Notes under the pieces: generated by a model
Databases searched by the model: none
What the model saw: only the letters and a program-made list of their open reading frames with translations
What the model was told of the DNA's origin: nothing
Translations under genes and position numbers: made by a program
DNA from: Streptomyces luteogriseus
GTDB lineage: Bacteria; Actinomycetota; Actinomycetes; Streptomycetales; Streptomycetaceae
Length of the DNA: 64,000 nt
Reading direction: 5' to 3'
Assembly: GCF_014205055.1 (NCBI RefSeq)
Contig: NZ_JACHMS010000001.1
Location: forward strand, 5,890,001-5,954,000
In this document: piece by piece, positions 38,727 through 45,372 of the stretch
Position numbering within the stretch: position 1 is the stretch's first letter
Layout: each line of letters opens with the position of its first letter

Positions 38727-39619
38727 GGAGAGGCCACCCGCGCGGTCGGCCCCGTGTGCACCGCCAGCCGGAAACCGACGCCCCGCAGGGTCCTGATCCA
38801 CGCCGGGTGCCCCAACTTGCGTCGCAACGCGGCCACATGGACGTCCAGGGTCTTGGTCGGGCCGTCGTAGTGCGGGTCCCAGACGCGGTCGAGGATCTGC
38901 TGCCGCGAGTAGACCGCGCCCGGGTCCTCGCTGAGCAGCGCCAGCAGGTCGAACTCCTTGGGCGTGAGCGGGACGGGGGCGTCGCCGACCCAGACCTGGC
39001 GGGTACGGCGGTCCACCACGAGCGGGCCCGGGTCGTGCGCAGGGTCGGGGGCGGGGTCGTCCGCGGCGGTCGCGGGGGGCTCGTAGGAGAGGGCCGGGGC
39101 CGGTTCGTACGCGGGGGCGGGAGGCCGTTCGTACGCGGAGGCCGGAGCCGGTTCGTAGGCGGGGGTCGGAGCCGGTTCGTACGCGGGGGGCCGGGCCGGT
39201 TCGTACGGTGGTGGCTCGGGGAGGCCCCGGGCGCCCGGGGCCTCGGGGAACGCCTGGTGGGCGCGGTGTGTGCGGCGGGTCACCGCGCGGACCCGGGCGA
39301 CCAGTTCCCGCACGCTGAATGGTTTCGCCAGGTAGTCGTCGGCGCCCAGTTCCAGGCCCAGCACGCGGTCGGCCTCCTCGCCGCGCGCGCTGAGGATGAC
39401 GATGGGCACGTCCGAGACCTGCCGGATGCCGCGGCACACATCGATGCCGTCCATGTCCGGCAGTCCCAGGTCGAGCAGGACGACGTCGTGGTACGGGCCT
39501 CTGAGGCCGTCCGTGCCGTTGGCGACGTGGTCGACCGTCAGCCCGAAGTTGCCGAGCCCTTCCATGAGCGGCTCGGCGATCGTCTCGTCGTCTTCGATGA
39601 GCAGCACTCGTAGGCCCAT
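38723..39619 (-). CDS. OmpR-family response regulator with repetitive linker
   Basis: 298 residues. The receiver domain (1-120) has the phosphorylation site Asp50 in VVLLDLGLPDMDG, and the conserved Lys in YLAKPFSVREL. The C-terminal winged helix (~200-298; LTPKEFDLLALLSEDPGAVYSR...VDVHVAALRRKLG-like) binds DNA. Between them lie ~80 residues of Pro/Ala/Tyr-rich linker with six 8-residue repeats, where family members usually have 10-20 residues. ATG 39619 was chosen because the receiver fold starts there. First gene of the pair with the kinase. Confidence 0.92.
   Translation of the reverse strand: MGLRVLLIEDDETIAEPLMEGLGNFGLTVDHVANGTDGLRGPYHDVVLLDLGLPDMDGIDVCRGIRQVSDVPIVILSARGEEADRVLGLELGADDYLAKPFSVRELVARVRAVTRRTHRAHQAFPEAPGARGLPEPPPYEPARPPAYEPAPTPAYEPAPASAYERPPAPAYEPAPALSYEPPATAADDPAPDPAHDPGPLVVDRRTRQVWVGDAPVPLTPKEFDLLALLSEDPGAVYSRQQILDRVWDPHYDGPTKTLDVHVAALRRKLGHPAWIRTLRGVGFRLAVHTGPTARVASP
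39062..39205 (-). repeat. Six 24-bp repeats encoding Y-E-P-A-P-x-x-A in the response-regulator linker
   Basis: Residues 139-186 read YEPARPPA, YEPAPTPA, YEPAPASA, YERPPAPA, YEPAPALS, YEPPATAA. The tyrosines are exactly eight residues apart. The DNA shows the matching 24-base periodicity of TTCGTA-containing units on the plus strand. Confidence 0.9.
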
Positions 39620-39836
39620 ACGTCCCGTCTCTCCGTGAAGTCGGCATGAATCCGGGCAGGGTGAATTCGCATTCTCTGCCGAGGAGTTCACACGCTACAA
39701 GAAGACGCTGCTTCTGGGAATCCGGACAAAGAATGTTCAATTGCTGGACGGGCTCTGGGGTTTGCTTAACCTTCTGCTGTAGGTCGGCGGTCTACGGTGG
39801 GGTGCACAGGAGGAACTACCAGCTCAGGAGGTTGTT

Positions 39837-40442
39837 TTGAAGACTCTGCTGGATCGTGCCCGCACGTTCAGGACGCGCGTCGATTTCGACAGCGTCGCAT
39901 ATCGGAAACTGGCCGAAGGGCAATATCCGGAGGCGCTGTTCATTACCTGCTCGGACTCGCGCGTCATACCAGCGATGATCACGGGTGCACGGCCCGGGGA
40001 GATATTCGAGCTACGGAACGCGGGCAATATCGTGCCGCCCTACGGACGGCCCGGGGCCTGTGGAGAGGCGGCCACCATCGAGTACGCGCTGGAGGTGCTC
40101 GGGGTTCAGGACATCGTGGTGTGCGGTCACTCACACTGCGGTGCGATGGGTGCCCTGAAGTCCGGTGACGACCTGTCGTCCCTGCCCGGCGTGGACGCCT
40201 GGCTCCGCCTCGCGCGCCCGGAGCTGACCTCCGTACTGGAGACCGCGCCGGACGACCCGTCCCTGCCGGAGGTCTCCCAGGGCAATGTGGTCAACCAGCT
40301 GGCCGCACTGCGCAGTTACCCCGTGGTGCGGCAACGCCTCGACTCGGGCCGGCTCCGGCTGCACGGCTGGTACTACGAGGTCGACACCGGCTTCGTCTAC
40401 GAACTCGGCGACGAGGGCGACTTCCGGGTGCACGCCGCGTGA
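39837..40442 (+). CDS. Beta-carbonic anhydrase
   Basis: 201 residues. Zinc ligands are visible: Cys-Ser-Asp-Ser-Arg in ITCSDSRVIP (first Cys and Asp-Arg dyad) and the VCGHSHCGAMGAL motif (His and Cys). It hydrates CO2 to bicarbonate. The start is TTG at 39837, supported by AGGAGG six bases upstream; no other start fits. The stop overlaps the GTG of the SulP gene, so the enzyme is coupled to a likely bicarbonate/sulfate transporter. Confidence 0.93.
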   Translation: MKTLLDRARTFRTRVDFDSVAYRKLAEGQYPEALFITCSDSRVIPAMITGARPGEIFELRNAGNIVPPYGRPGACGEAATIEYALEVLGVQDIVVCGHSHCGAMGALKSGDDLSSLPGVDAWLRLARPELTSVLETAPDDPSLPEVSQGNVVNQLAALRSYPVVRQRLDSGRLRLHGWYYEVDTGFVYELGDEGDFRVHAA

Positions 40443-42658
40443 GCGGGGCGCATGCGCGGGGGAGGGGACGGGGAGGGCGGCCGGCCTACCCGGCGGGGGG
40501 TGCAGTGGGCCGGGGGGCCGCCGACACCGGGGGCTGGGGGACAGCCGACATCGGGGGCTGGGGGCCACCAGAGCCCCTGGAGGGGGCCGGGGGATGGGGG
40601 ACGGCCGGAGGGGAGACAGGGGCTGGGGTTTGGCCGGCGGGTGATCCTGCGGGGGGCGCGGGAGCCGCCTGGGGGCCGGGGGGTGGGACACCGGCAGGTG
40701 CGCCGGGTGATCCCGGGGACGGTCCGGGGGGCTTTGCCGGGGACCTTTCCGGGGGCGGCGGCGCCGGGGGAGGCCTGGCCGGTGGGGCAGGCGGCTGGGG
40801 GATGGGCGGGTCGGCAGAAGGGGGGCGCTCGGCCCGCGGAACGGGCGGGAATCCTCCCGGTGGCCCGGTCGCAGGCCGTGCGCGCGGTGGTGCCCTGGGC
40901 GGGCTGATCCGCGGAGCGATGAGCGGCGCCAAGGGCCTGGGGGCCAAGGGCGCCGACGGCAAGGGTCTCCGTGGCGAGGTGCCCGGCGGCAAGGGTCTCG
41001 GTGGCAAAGGTGGCGCCAGGAGGGACCTCGCCACCGACATCACCGCCTCCCTCGTCGTCTTCCTCGTCGCCCTGCCGCTGTGCATCGGTGTCGCCGTCGC
41101 CTCCGGCGTCCCCGCCGAACTGGGGATCATCTCCGGGGTGATCGGCGGCCTGGTCGTGGGCGCGGTCCGGGGCAGCACGCTCCAGGTCAGCGGCCCGGCC
41201 GCCGGTCTCGCCGCGCTGGTCGCGGAAACCGTCGCCGAGGTCGGCGTGGCCATGCTCGGCGTGATCGTGCTGTTCGCCGGCATCCTCCAGATCATCCTGG
41301 GGCTGGTCCGGCTCGGACGGATGTTCCAGGCCATCTCCGTCGCCGTCGTCCAGGGCATGCTCGCCGGCATCGGTGTGCCGCTGATGTTCAGCCAGGCCTA
41401 TCCGATGGCCGACGCCAAGGCCCCCGGCACCGCGCTCGAGAACATGGCCGGCATTCCCGGGCTGCTGGCCGCCGTTCTGACGAACCCGCAGGCGATGATC
41501 GCCACCCTGCTCGGCGTCGTCACGATCGTGCTCAGCTTCGTCTGGAAGAAGGTGCCCGGGCCGGCCGGGAAGATCCCCGCCGCCCTGGTGGCCGTGGGGA
41601 TCGGCATGGTCGTCGCCGCGCTGCCCGGCGTGGACGTGAAGACGCTCCAGGTGGGCAACCTGCTCAACTCCGTGCAGGTGCCGGGCGGTGCGCAGTTCGC
41701 CGCGCTCGCCGACGGGACGATCATCACCGCGATCCTCACGTTCACGGTCATCGCGTCCGCGGAGAGCCTGTTCACGGCCGCTGCCGTGGACCGTATGCAC
41801 AGCGGCCCGCGTACCCGCTACAACACCGAGCTGATCGCGCAGGGGGCGGGCAACACCGTCGCGGGCATCCTCGGCGCGCTCCCCATCACCGCGGTGGTGG
41901 CACGCAGTTCGGCGAACGTTCAGGCCGGGGCCAAGACCCGGCTCTCACGCACCCTGCACGGCCTGTGGCTGCTCCTGTTCGCGCTGCTGCTGCCGCAGGT
42001 GCTCGCGCTGATCCCGATCTCCGTGCTCGCCGGTGTCCTCGTGCACAGCGGCTGGAAGCTGTTCGGGCCCGCCGAGTTCCCGAAGATGTGGCGGCAGGAC
42101 AGGGGCGAGTTCGCGGTGATGACGCTGACCATGCTGGTCATCGTGGCGACCGCGCTGCTGGAGGGCGTGCTGTTCGGTCTCGCCGCGGGGATCGTGCTGG
42201 CCGCGCTGCGCATGTCGCAGACCGTGATCCGCCAGCACGTGGAGCAGGACACGGCGAAGGTCGTCATGGCGGGCAACGCCACGTTCCTGCGGCTGCCGAA
42301 GGTGATCGACGCGCTGGAGGCGGCCGCCGCGTCCGGGAAGCCGCGGATCCGGCTCGACCTGACCGGCGTGACCCACCTGGACCACGCCTGCCGCCAGCAG
42401 GTCGAGGAGTTCACCGCCCAGCAGCGGGGACTCGGGCTGCGGGTGGAGCTGCTGATGCCGGGGGAGGCGAAGCCGGCCGGTGCCGCGCCGCCCGCCTTCG
42501 AGGGCCCGGCGACGGCGCCGCTGCCCAGGCGTCCGGTCACCACCGCCGGGGAGGCCGCGGTGGAACCGCCGCCCTGGCCCACCGTGGACGCCGAGTGGTT
42601 CTACCTCGACACGAGGCCCCTCCCGGAGGAGCACGCGCGCTCACCCCTCGTGGGCTGA
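40439..42658 (+). CDS. SulP-family anion transporter with STAS domain (probable bicarbonate transporter)
   Basis: Residues ~195-570 hold the SulP transport domain (ATDITASLVVFLVALPLCIGVA, GPAAGLAALVAETVAEVG, GILGALPITAVVARSSANVQAG), and a C-terminal STAS domain follows (RIRLDLTGVTHLDHACRQQVEEF). Coupling to carbonic anhydrase suggests bicarbonate, though sulfate is possible. The start is uncertain. GTG 40439 overlaps the previous stop and gives a ~160-residue Gly-rich extension with many ggg and A/T-ending codons, unlike a normal Streptomyces gene. ATG 40919 would give a 579-residue protein of normal family size, but it has a poorly spaced ribosome-binding site. Confidence 0.85.
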   Translation: MSGAHARGRGRGGRPAYPAGGAVGRGAADTGGWGTADIGGWGPPEPLEGAGGWGTAGGETGAGVWPAGDPAGGAGAAWGPGGGTPAGAPGDPGDGPGGFAGDLSGGGGAGGGLAGGAGGWGMGGSAEGGRSARGTGGNPPGGPVAGRARGGALGGLIRGAMSGAKGLGAKGADGKGLRGEVPGGKGLGGKGGARRDLATDITASLVVFLVALPLCIGVAVASGVPAELGIISGVIGGLVVGAVRGSTLQVSGPAAGLAALVAETVAEVGVAMLGVIVLFAGILQIILGLVRLGRMFQAISVAVVQGMLAGIGVPLMFSQAYPMADAKAPGTALENMAGIPGLLAAVLTNPQAMIATLLGVVTIVLSFVWKKVPGPAGKIPAALVAVGIGMVVAALPGVDVKTLQVGNLLNSVQVPGGAQFAALADGTIITAILTFTVIASAESLFTAAAVDRMHSGPRTRYNTELIAQGAGNTVAGILGALPITAVVARSSANVQAGAKTRLSRTLHGLWLLLFALLLPQVLALIPISVLAGVLVHSGWKLFGPAEFPKMWRQDRGEFAVMTLTMLVIVATALLEGVLFGLAAGIVLAALRMSQTVIRQHVEQDTAKVVMAGNATFLRLPKVIDALEAAAASGKPRIRLDLTGVTHLDHACRQQVEEFTAQQRGLGLRVELLMPGEAKPAGAAPPAFEGPATAPLPRRPVTTAGEAAVEPPPWPTVDAEWFYLDTRPLPEEHARSPLVG

Positions 42659-42681
42659 TCCGCCCGCCCGGGACATGCCGA

Positions 42682-42717
42682 GGTGGCGTGCACGCCCGAG
42701 CAGGCGTGCACGCCACC
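42682..42717. terminator. Bidirectional terminator between convergent genes
   Basis: GGTGGCGTGCACGC (42682-42695) pairs perfectly with 42704-42717; the loop is CCGAGCAG. It lies 23 bases after the SulP stop and 20 bases before the end of the inhibitor gene on the other strand. Confidence 0.8.
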
Positions 42718-42737
42718 GCGTTCGTGCCGGGGCCGGA

Positions 42738-43166
42738 TCAGCCGCAGCTGCCCGAGATCCACCGGTGGGAGCGGACCTTGTACGTACCGGCCAGGTTGCC
42801 GCCGTGCTGCTGGCGGGTGCAGCCGACGCGGTCGGAGTAGTTGGCGCCCCGGTAGTACGCGACACCGGTGGAGCTGCTGGTGCCGGCGTTCCACACCGAC
42901 TTCACGTTGGTCGTGGCGGCCCAGGAACACCTGACGGCACCGCTCTGCCAGTCGGGGTCTGCCACGTCCCACGCGCACTTGCTGCCGGTGAAGTTGGCGC
43001 CGGTCCAGAAGCAGATGTGCCCGGACGCGCAGTCCACCGCGGCGGGCGCGGCAGGAGCCGCCGACGCGGAGCTCGGCACGGCCAGGGCGGTGACGGCGGC
43101 GGCGCTGACGGTGAGAACCGCGAGCAGTGACTTCGTACGAGAGTTCCGGCGTACGGAAAGGCGCAT
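42738..43166 (-). CDS. Secreted peptidase inhibitor family I36 protein
   Basis: 142 residues. A Sec signal (RNSRTKSLLAVLTVSAAAVTALAV, cleavage near ASA) is followed by the I36/beta-gamma-crystallin-like domain: CASGHICFWTGANFTGSKCAWDV, VAYYRGANYSDRVGC and a C-terminal SGSCG. The Cys residues likely form disulfides. In Streptomyces such proteins inhibit extracellular metalloproteases; an M4 protease lies 11 kb away, but a link is speculation. ATG 43166 with GAGGAGA. Confidence 0.85.
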   Translation of the reverse strand: MRLSVRRNSRTKSLLAVLTVSAAAVTALAVPSSASAAPAAPAAVDCASGHICFWTGANFTGSKCAWDVADPDWQSGAVRCSWAATTNVKSVWNAGTSSSTGVAYYRGANYSDRVGCTRQQHGGNLAGTYKVRSHRWISGSCG

Positions 43167-43392
43167 GAGCCTGGTCTCCTCGGAGGTGGGGACGGTTGAG
43201 CGGACGGCCCGACGCTGGCAAGGCACGACCGGGCCGGGCAAGGACGCAGGGGCCTTCTGGGATGCCGGGACGGCGGCCCGGCGCCTGCCTGGCGTGTTCC
43301 GGAACTGTTGGGACGGCCATGGGACGCCTTTGGTGGCACAGTGTCGGCACGAGACGCCCGACCAGCGTCCGTTGGGGATTCCCGAGGGGGGA

Positions 43393-44952
43393 ATGGCGTT
43401 GTCCGCATGCCCTGAAACGGAGCGGTTCGCCGCGTTGTTGCGTTCGCTCAAGAGCCGGTCCGGGCTGAGTTACGAGGCCCTCGCCAGGAAGTCCGGGCTG
43501 GCGGGCTCGACGCTGCACCGCTACTGCCGCGGTACGTCGGTGCCGCAGGACTACGGCAGCGTGCACCGGCTGGCCACGGTGTGTGGCGCGACCCCGGACG
43601 AACTGCGCACCCTGCACCGCCTGTGGGCCCTGGCCGACGCGGCGCGGGCCGCTGCCGCGGCTGGTGCCGGTGCCGGTTCCGCGGCCGGTGCCGGTTCCGT
43701 GGCCGGTGCCGGTGACGGCTCCGCGGCCGGTGCGGAGGAAGGGGACGACCGAGCGGAATCCGAGGCCGGAGGACGGGCACGCGCCACGGACTCGGCCCCC
43801 GGCCGGGACGCCGGGCCCGTCACGGACTCGGCCCCCGGCCGGGCTGTCGGGCCCGCCGCGGACGCAGCCCGTGGCCGGGACGCCGAGACCGCGACAGATG
43901 CGGCCTCGGGCCGGGCTGCCGGGCCCGTCACGGACTCGGCCCGCGGCCGGGCTGTCGGGCCTGCCGCGGACGCAACCCGTGGCCGGGACGCCGAGACCGC
44001 GACAGATGCGGCCTCGGGCCGGGAGACCGTGCGCGCCACGGACTCGGCCCGCGGCCGGGCTGTCGGGCCTGCCGCGGACGCAACCCGTGGCCGGGACGCC
44101 GAGACCGCGACAGATGCGGCCTCGGGCCGGGAGACCGTGCCCGTCACGGACTCGGCCCCCGGCCGGGACACCGCGCCCACCACGGACACCGCCCCCGGCC
44201 GGGACCCAGGCCGCCCGGGCATCGCGCCGAGCCCGCGCCCCGCCGGGTGGTCACGTCGGCGCCGGCTGCGCACCTCCGTCGTCACCGCCGCGGTTGTCGC
44301 CGCCGTTTCCGTCTCCGCCTGGGCCCTGACGAACGGCCGGTCACCCTCCGCCGGCGCAGGGCGCGGCGCCGGCGAGGACCGGCCGTTGTTCTCGGCCGGC
44401 TGCTCGTCCGTGATCGCGATGGGCCAGCACGACGAGTGCGTGCGGGAGGTGCAGCGGCTGCTGCACGCCAAGGGCGCGGACATCGGCGTGGACGGGGACT
44501 TCGGGCCGCAGACCCTGCGCCGCGTCACGGCCTTCCAGGTGCTCGCCGGACTCCAGCCCAACGGAGTCGTCGGGGAGCCGACGAAGAAGGCGCTGTACAC
44601 CTCGCGGGTCCGGATGGGCGTGTGGTCGCCGCAGAAGGTGCGGCAGCGGGTGCGGGAGGCGTTTCCCGAGGTGCCGGACAAGGCGGTGGCCATCGCCGAC
44701 TGCCAGTCCTTCCTCGACCCGCTGCACATCCTCCCCAACACCAACGGCACCCGGAACTGGGGCCTGTTCCAGATCTCCGACGCCCGGCTGCGCGAACTGG
44801 GCGGCACACCGCGCGAGGCACTGGACCCGGAGTGGAACATCCGGGCGGCCCGGAAACTGTGGAGCCGGGACCGCGACTTCGGCGACTGGCCCCACTGCGA
44901 ACGCGCCGCCGACGCCCCCCGCTCCCCGGCGACAGCTCACTCCGGGACGTGA
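43393..44952 (+). CDS. XRE-type membrane protein with peptidoglycan-binding and lysozyme-like domains
   Basis: 519 residues in one chain. An N-terminal XRE helix-turn-helix (residues ~10-75, SYEALARKSGLAGSTLHRYCRG) leads to an Ala/Gly/Asp-rich linker (~85-290) containing 36-residue repeats. Then come a basic stretch RRRRLR, one TM helix (295-312), a PG_binding_1 domain (~340-402, GQHDECVREVQRLLHAKG...GPQTLRRVTAFQ) and a C-terminal lysozyme/transglycosylase-like domain (DCQSFLDPLHILPNTNGTRNWGLFQIS). The topology places the DNA-binding domain inside and the wall-binding domain outside the cell. ATG 43393 follows GAGGGGGG. No partner gene is evident. Confidence 0.85.
   Translation: MALSACPETERFAALLRSLKSRSGLSYEALARKSGLAGSTLHRYCRGTSVPQDYGSVHRLATVCGATPDELRTLHRLWALADAARAAAAAGAGAGSAAGAGSVAGAGDGSAAGAEEGDDRAESEAGGRARATDSAPGRDAGPVTDSAPGRAVGPAADAARGRDAETATDAASGRAAGPVTDSARGRAVGPAADATRGRDAETATDAASGRETVRATDSARGRAVGPAADATRGRDAETATDAASGRETVPVTDSAPGRDTAPTTDTAPGRDPGRPGIAPSPRPAGWSRRRRLRTSVVTAAVVAAVSVSAWALTNGRSPSAGAGRGAGEDRPLFSAGCSSVIAMGQHDECVREVQRLLHAKGADIGVDGDFGPQTLRRVTAFQVLAGLQPNGVVGEPTKKALYTSRVRMGVWSPQKVRQRVREAFPEVPDKAVAIADCQSFLDPLHILPNTNGTRNWGLFQISDARLRELGGTPREALDPEWNIRAARKLWSRDRDFGDWPHCERAADAPRSPATAHSGT
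43807..44200 (+). repeat. 108-bp tandem repeat array inside the XRE-membrane protein gene
   Basis: Three near-identical 108-base units (43807-43914, 43915-44022, 44023-44130) each encode 36 residues made of three 12-residue subunits ending in GR. A degenerate partial copy follows to about 44200. The segment encoding DAETATDAASGR occurs at 43879, 43987 and 44095, exactly 108 bases apart and apparently identical. This indicates recent unit duplication. Confidence 0.95.
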
Positions 44953-44962
44953 TCAATGCACA

Positions 44963-44991
44963 GAGCACCCCTCCGTGAAGAAGGGGTGCTC
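44963..44991. terminator. Hairpin terminator between convergent genes
   Basis: GAGCACCCCT (44963-44972) pairs with AGGGGTGCTC (44982-44991), loop CCGTGAAGA. It lies 10 bases after the XRE-membrane gene stop and 30 bases before the end of nirD. Confidence 0.8.
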
Positions 44992-45021
44992 CTGTTCCGG
45001 GGGACTGCTCCGGCCGTCCGG

Positions 45022-45372
45022 CTACGCGATCCGCACCTTGTACGCCGTCACCCGTACCGTCTCGTCGTCCAGGCACTCGCCCGACGTCAGGTCGAAGCGC
45101 TGCTTCAGCAGAGGGGAGGCGACGAAGGGGCGGCCCTGGTGGGTGCCCGTGAGGCCCCGGGAGAGGACCGCCGCGCCGGTGAAGGGGTCGCGGTTGTCGA
45201 TGGCGAAGAGGTCGCCGGAGCGGTCGCGGAAGATCGCGGCCTGCCGGCCGTCCGGCAGCAGTGCGGCCACCCCGCGCCCCGGCAGCAGCGCCGTCAGGTC
45301 GCAGACCGTGAACCAGTCGTCGTCCAGGGCGAGTTCGATCTTGAGGTCGGTGGTCTCGAGTGCCAGGGTCAT
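45022..45372 (-). CDS. nirD: Nitrite reductase small subunit NirD
   Basis: 116 residues of Rieske-like fold: DDDWFTVCDLTALLPGRGVAALLPDGRQAAIF...LFAIDNRDPFTGAAVLSRG...FVASPLLKQRFDLTSGECLDD. NirD lacks the Rieske Cys/His ligands, as here, and supports NirB. Its ATG overlaps the nirB stop by four bases. Part of the assimilatory nitrite-to-ammonium step. Confidence 0.93.
   Translation of the reverse strand: MTLALETTDLKIELALDDDWFTVCDLTALLPGRGVAALLPDGRQAAIFRDRSGDLFAIDNRDPFTGAAVLSRGLTGTHQGRPFVASPLLKQRFDLTSGECLDDETVRVTAYKVRIA

Noticed and set aside
39634..39667. PHO box upstream of the response regulator
   Set aside because: Three TTCA-containing elements occur, but only two have the 11-base spacing and they match the PhoP direct-repeat consensus poorly, despite the nearby PhoX-like gene.
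39062..44200. Possible CRISPR-like repeats at 39062-39205 and 43807-44200
   Set aside because: Units are contiguous, in frame with coding sequence and lack spacers; they are protein-coding minisatellites.
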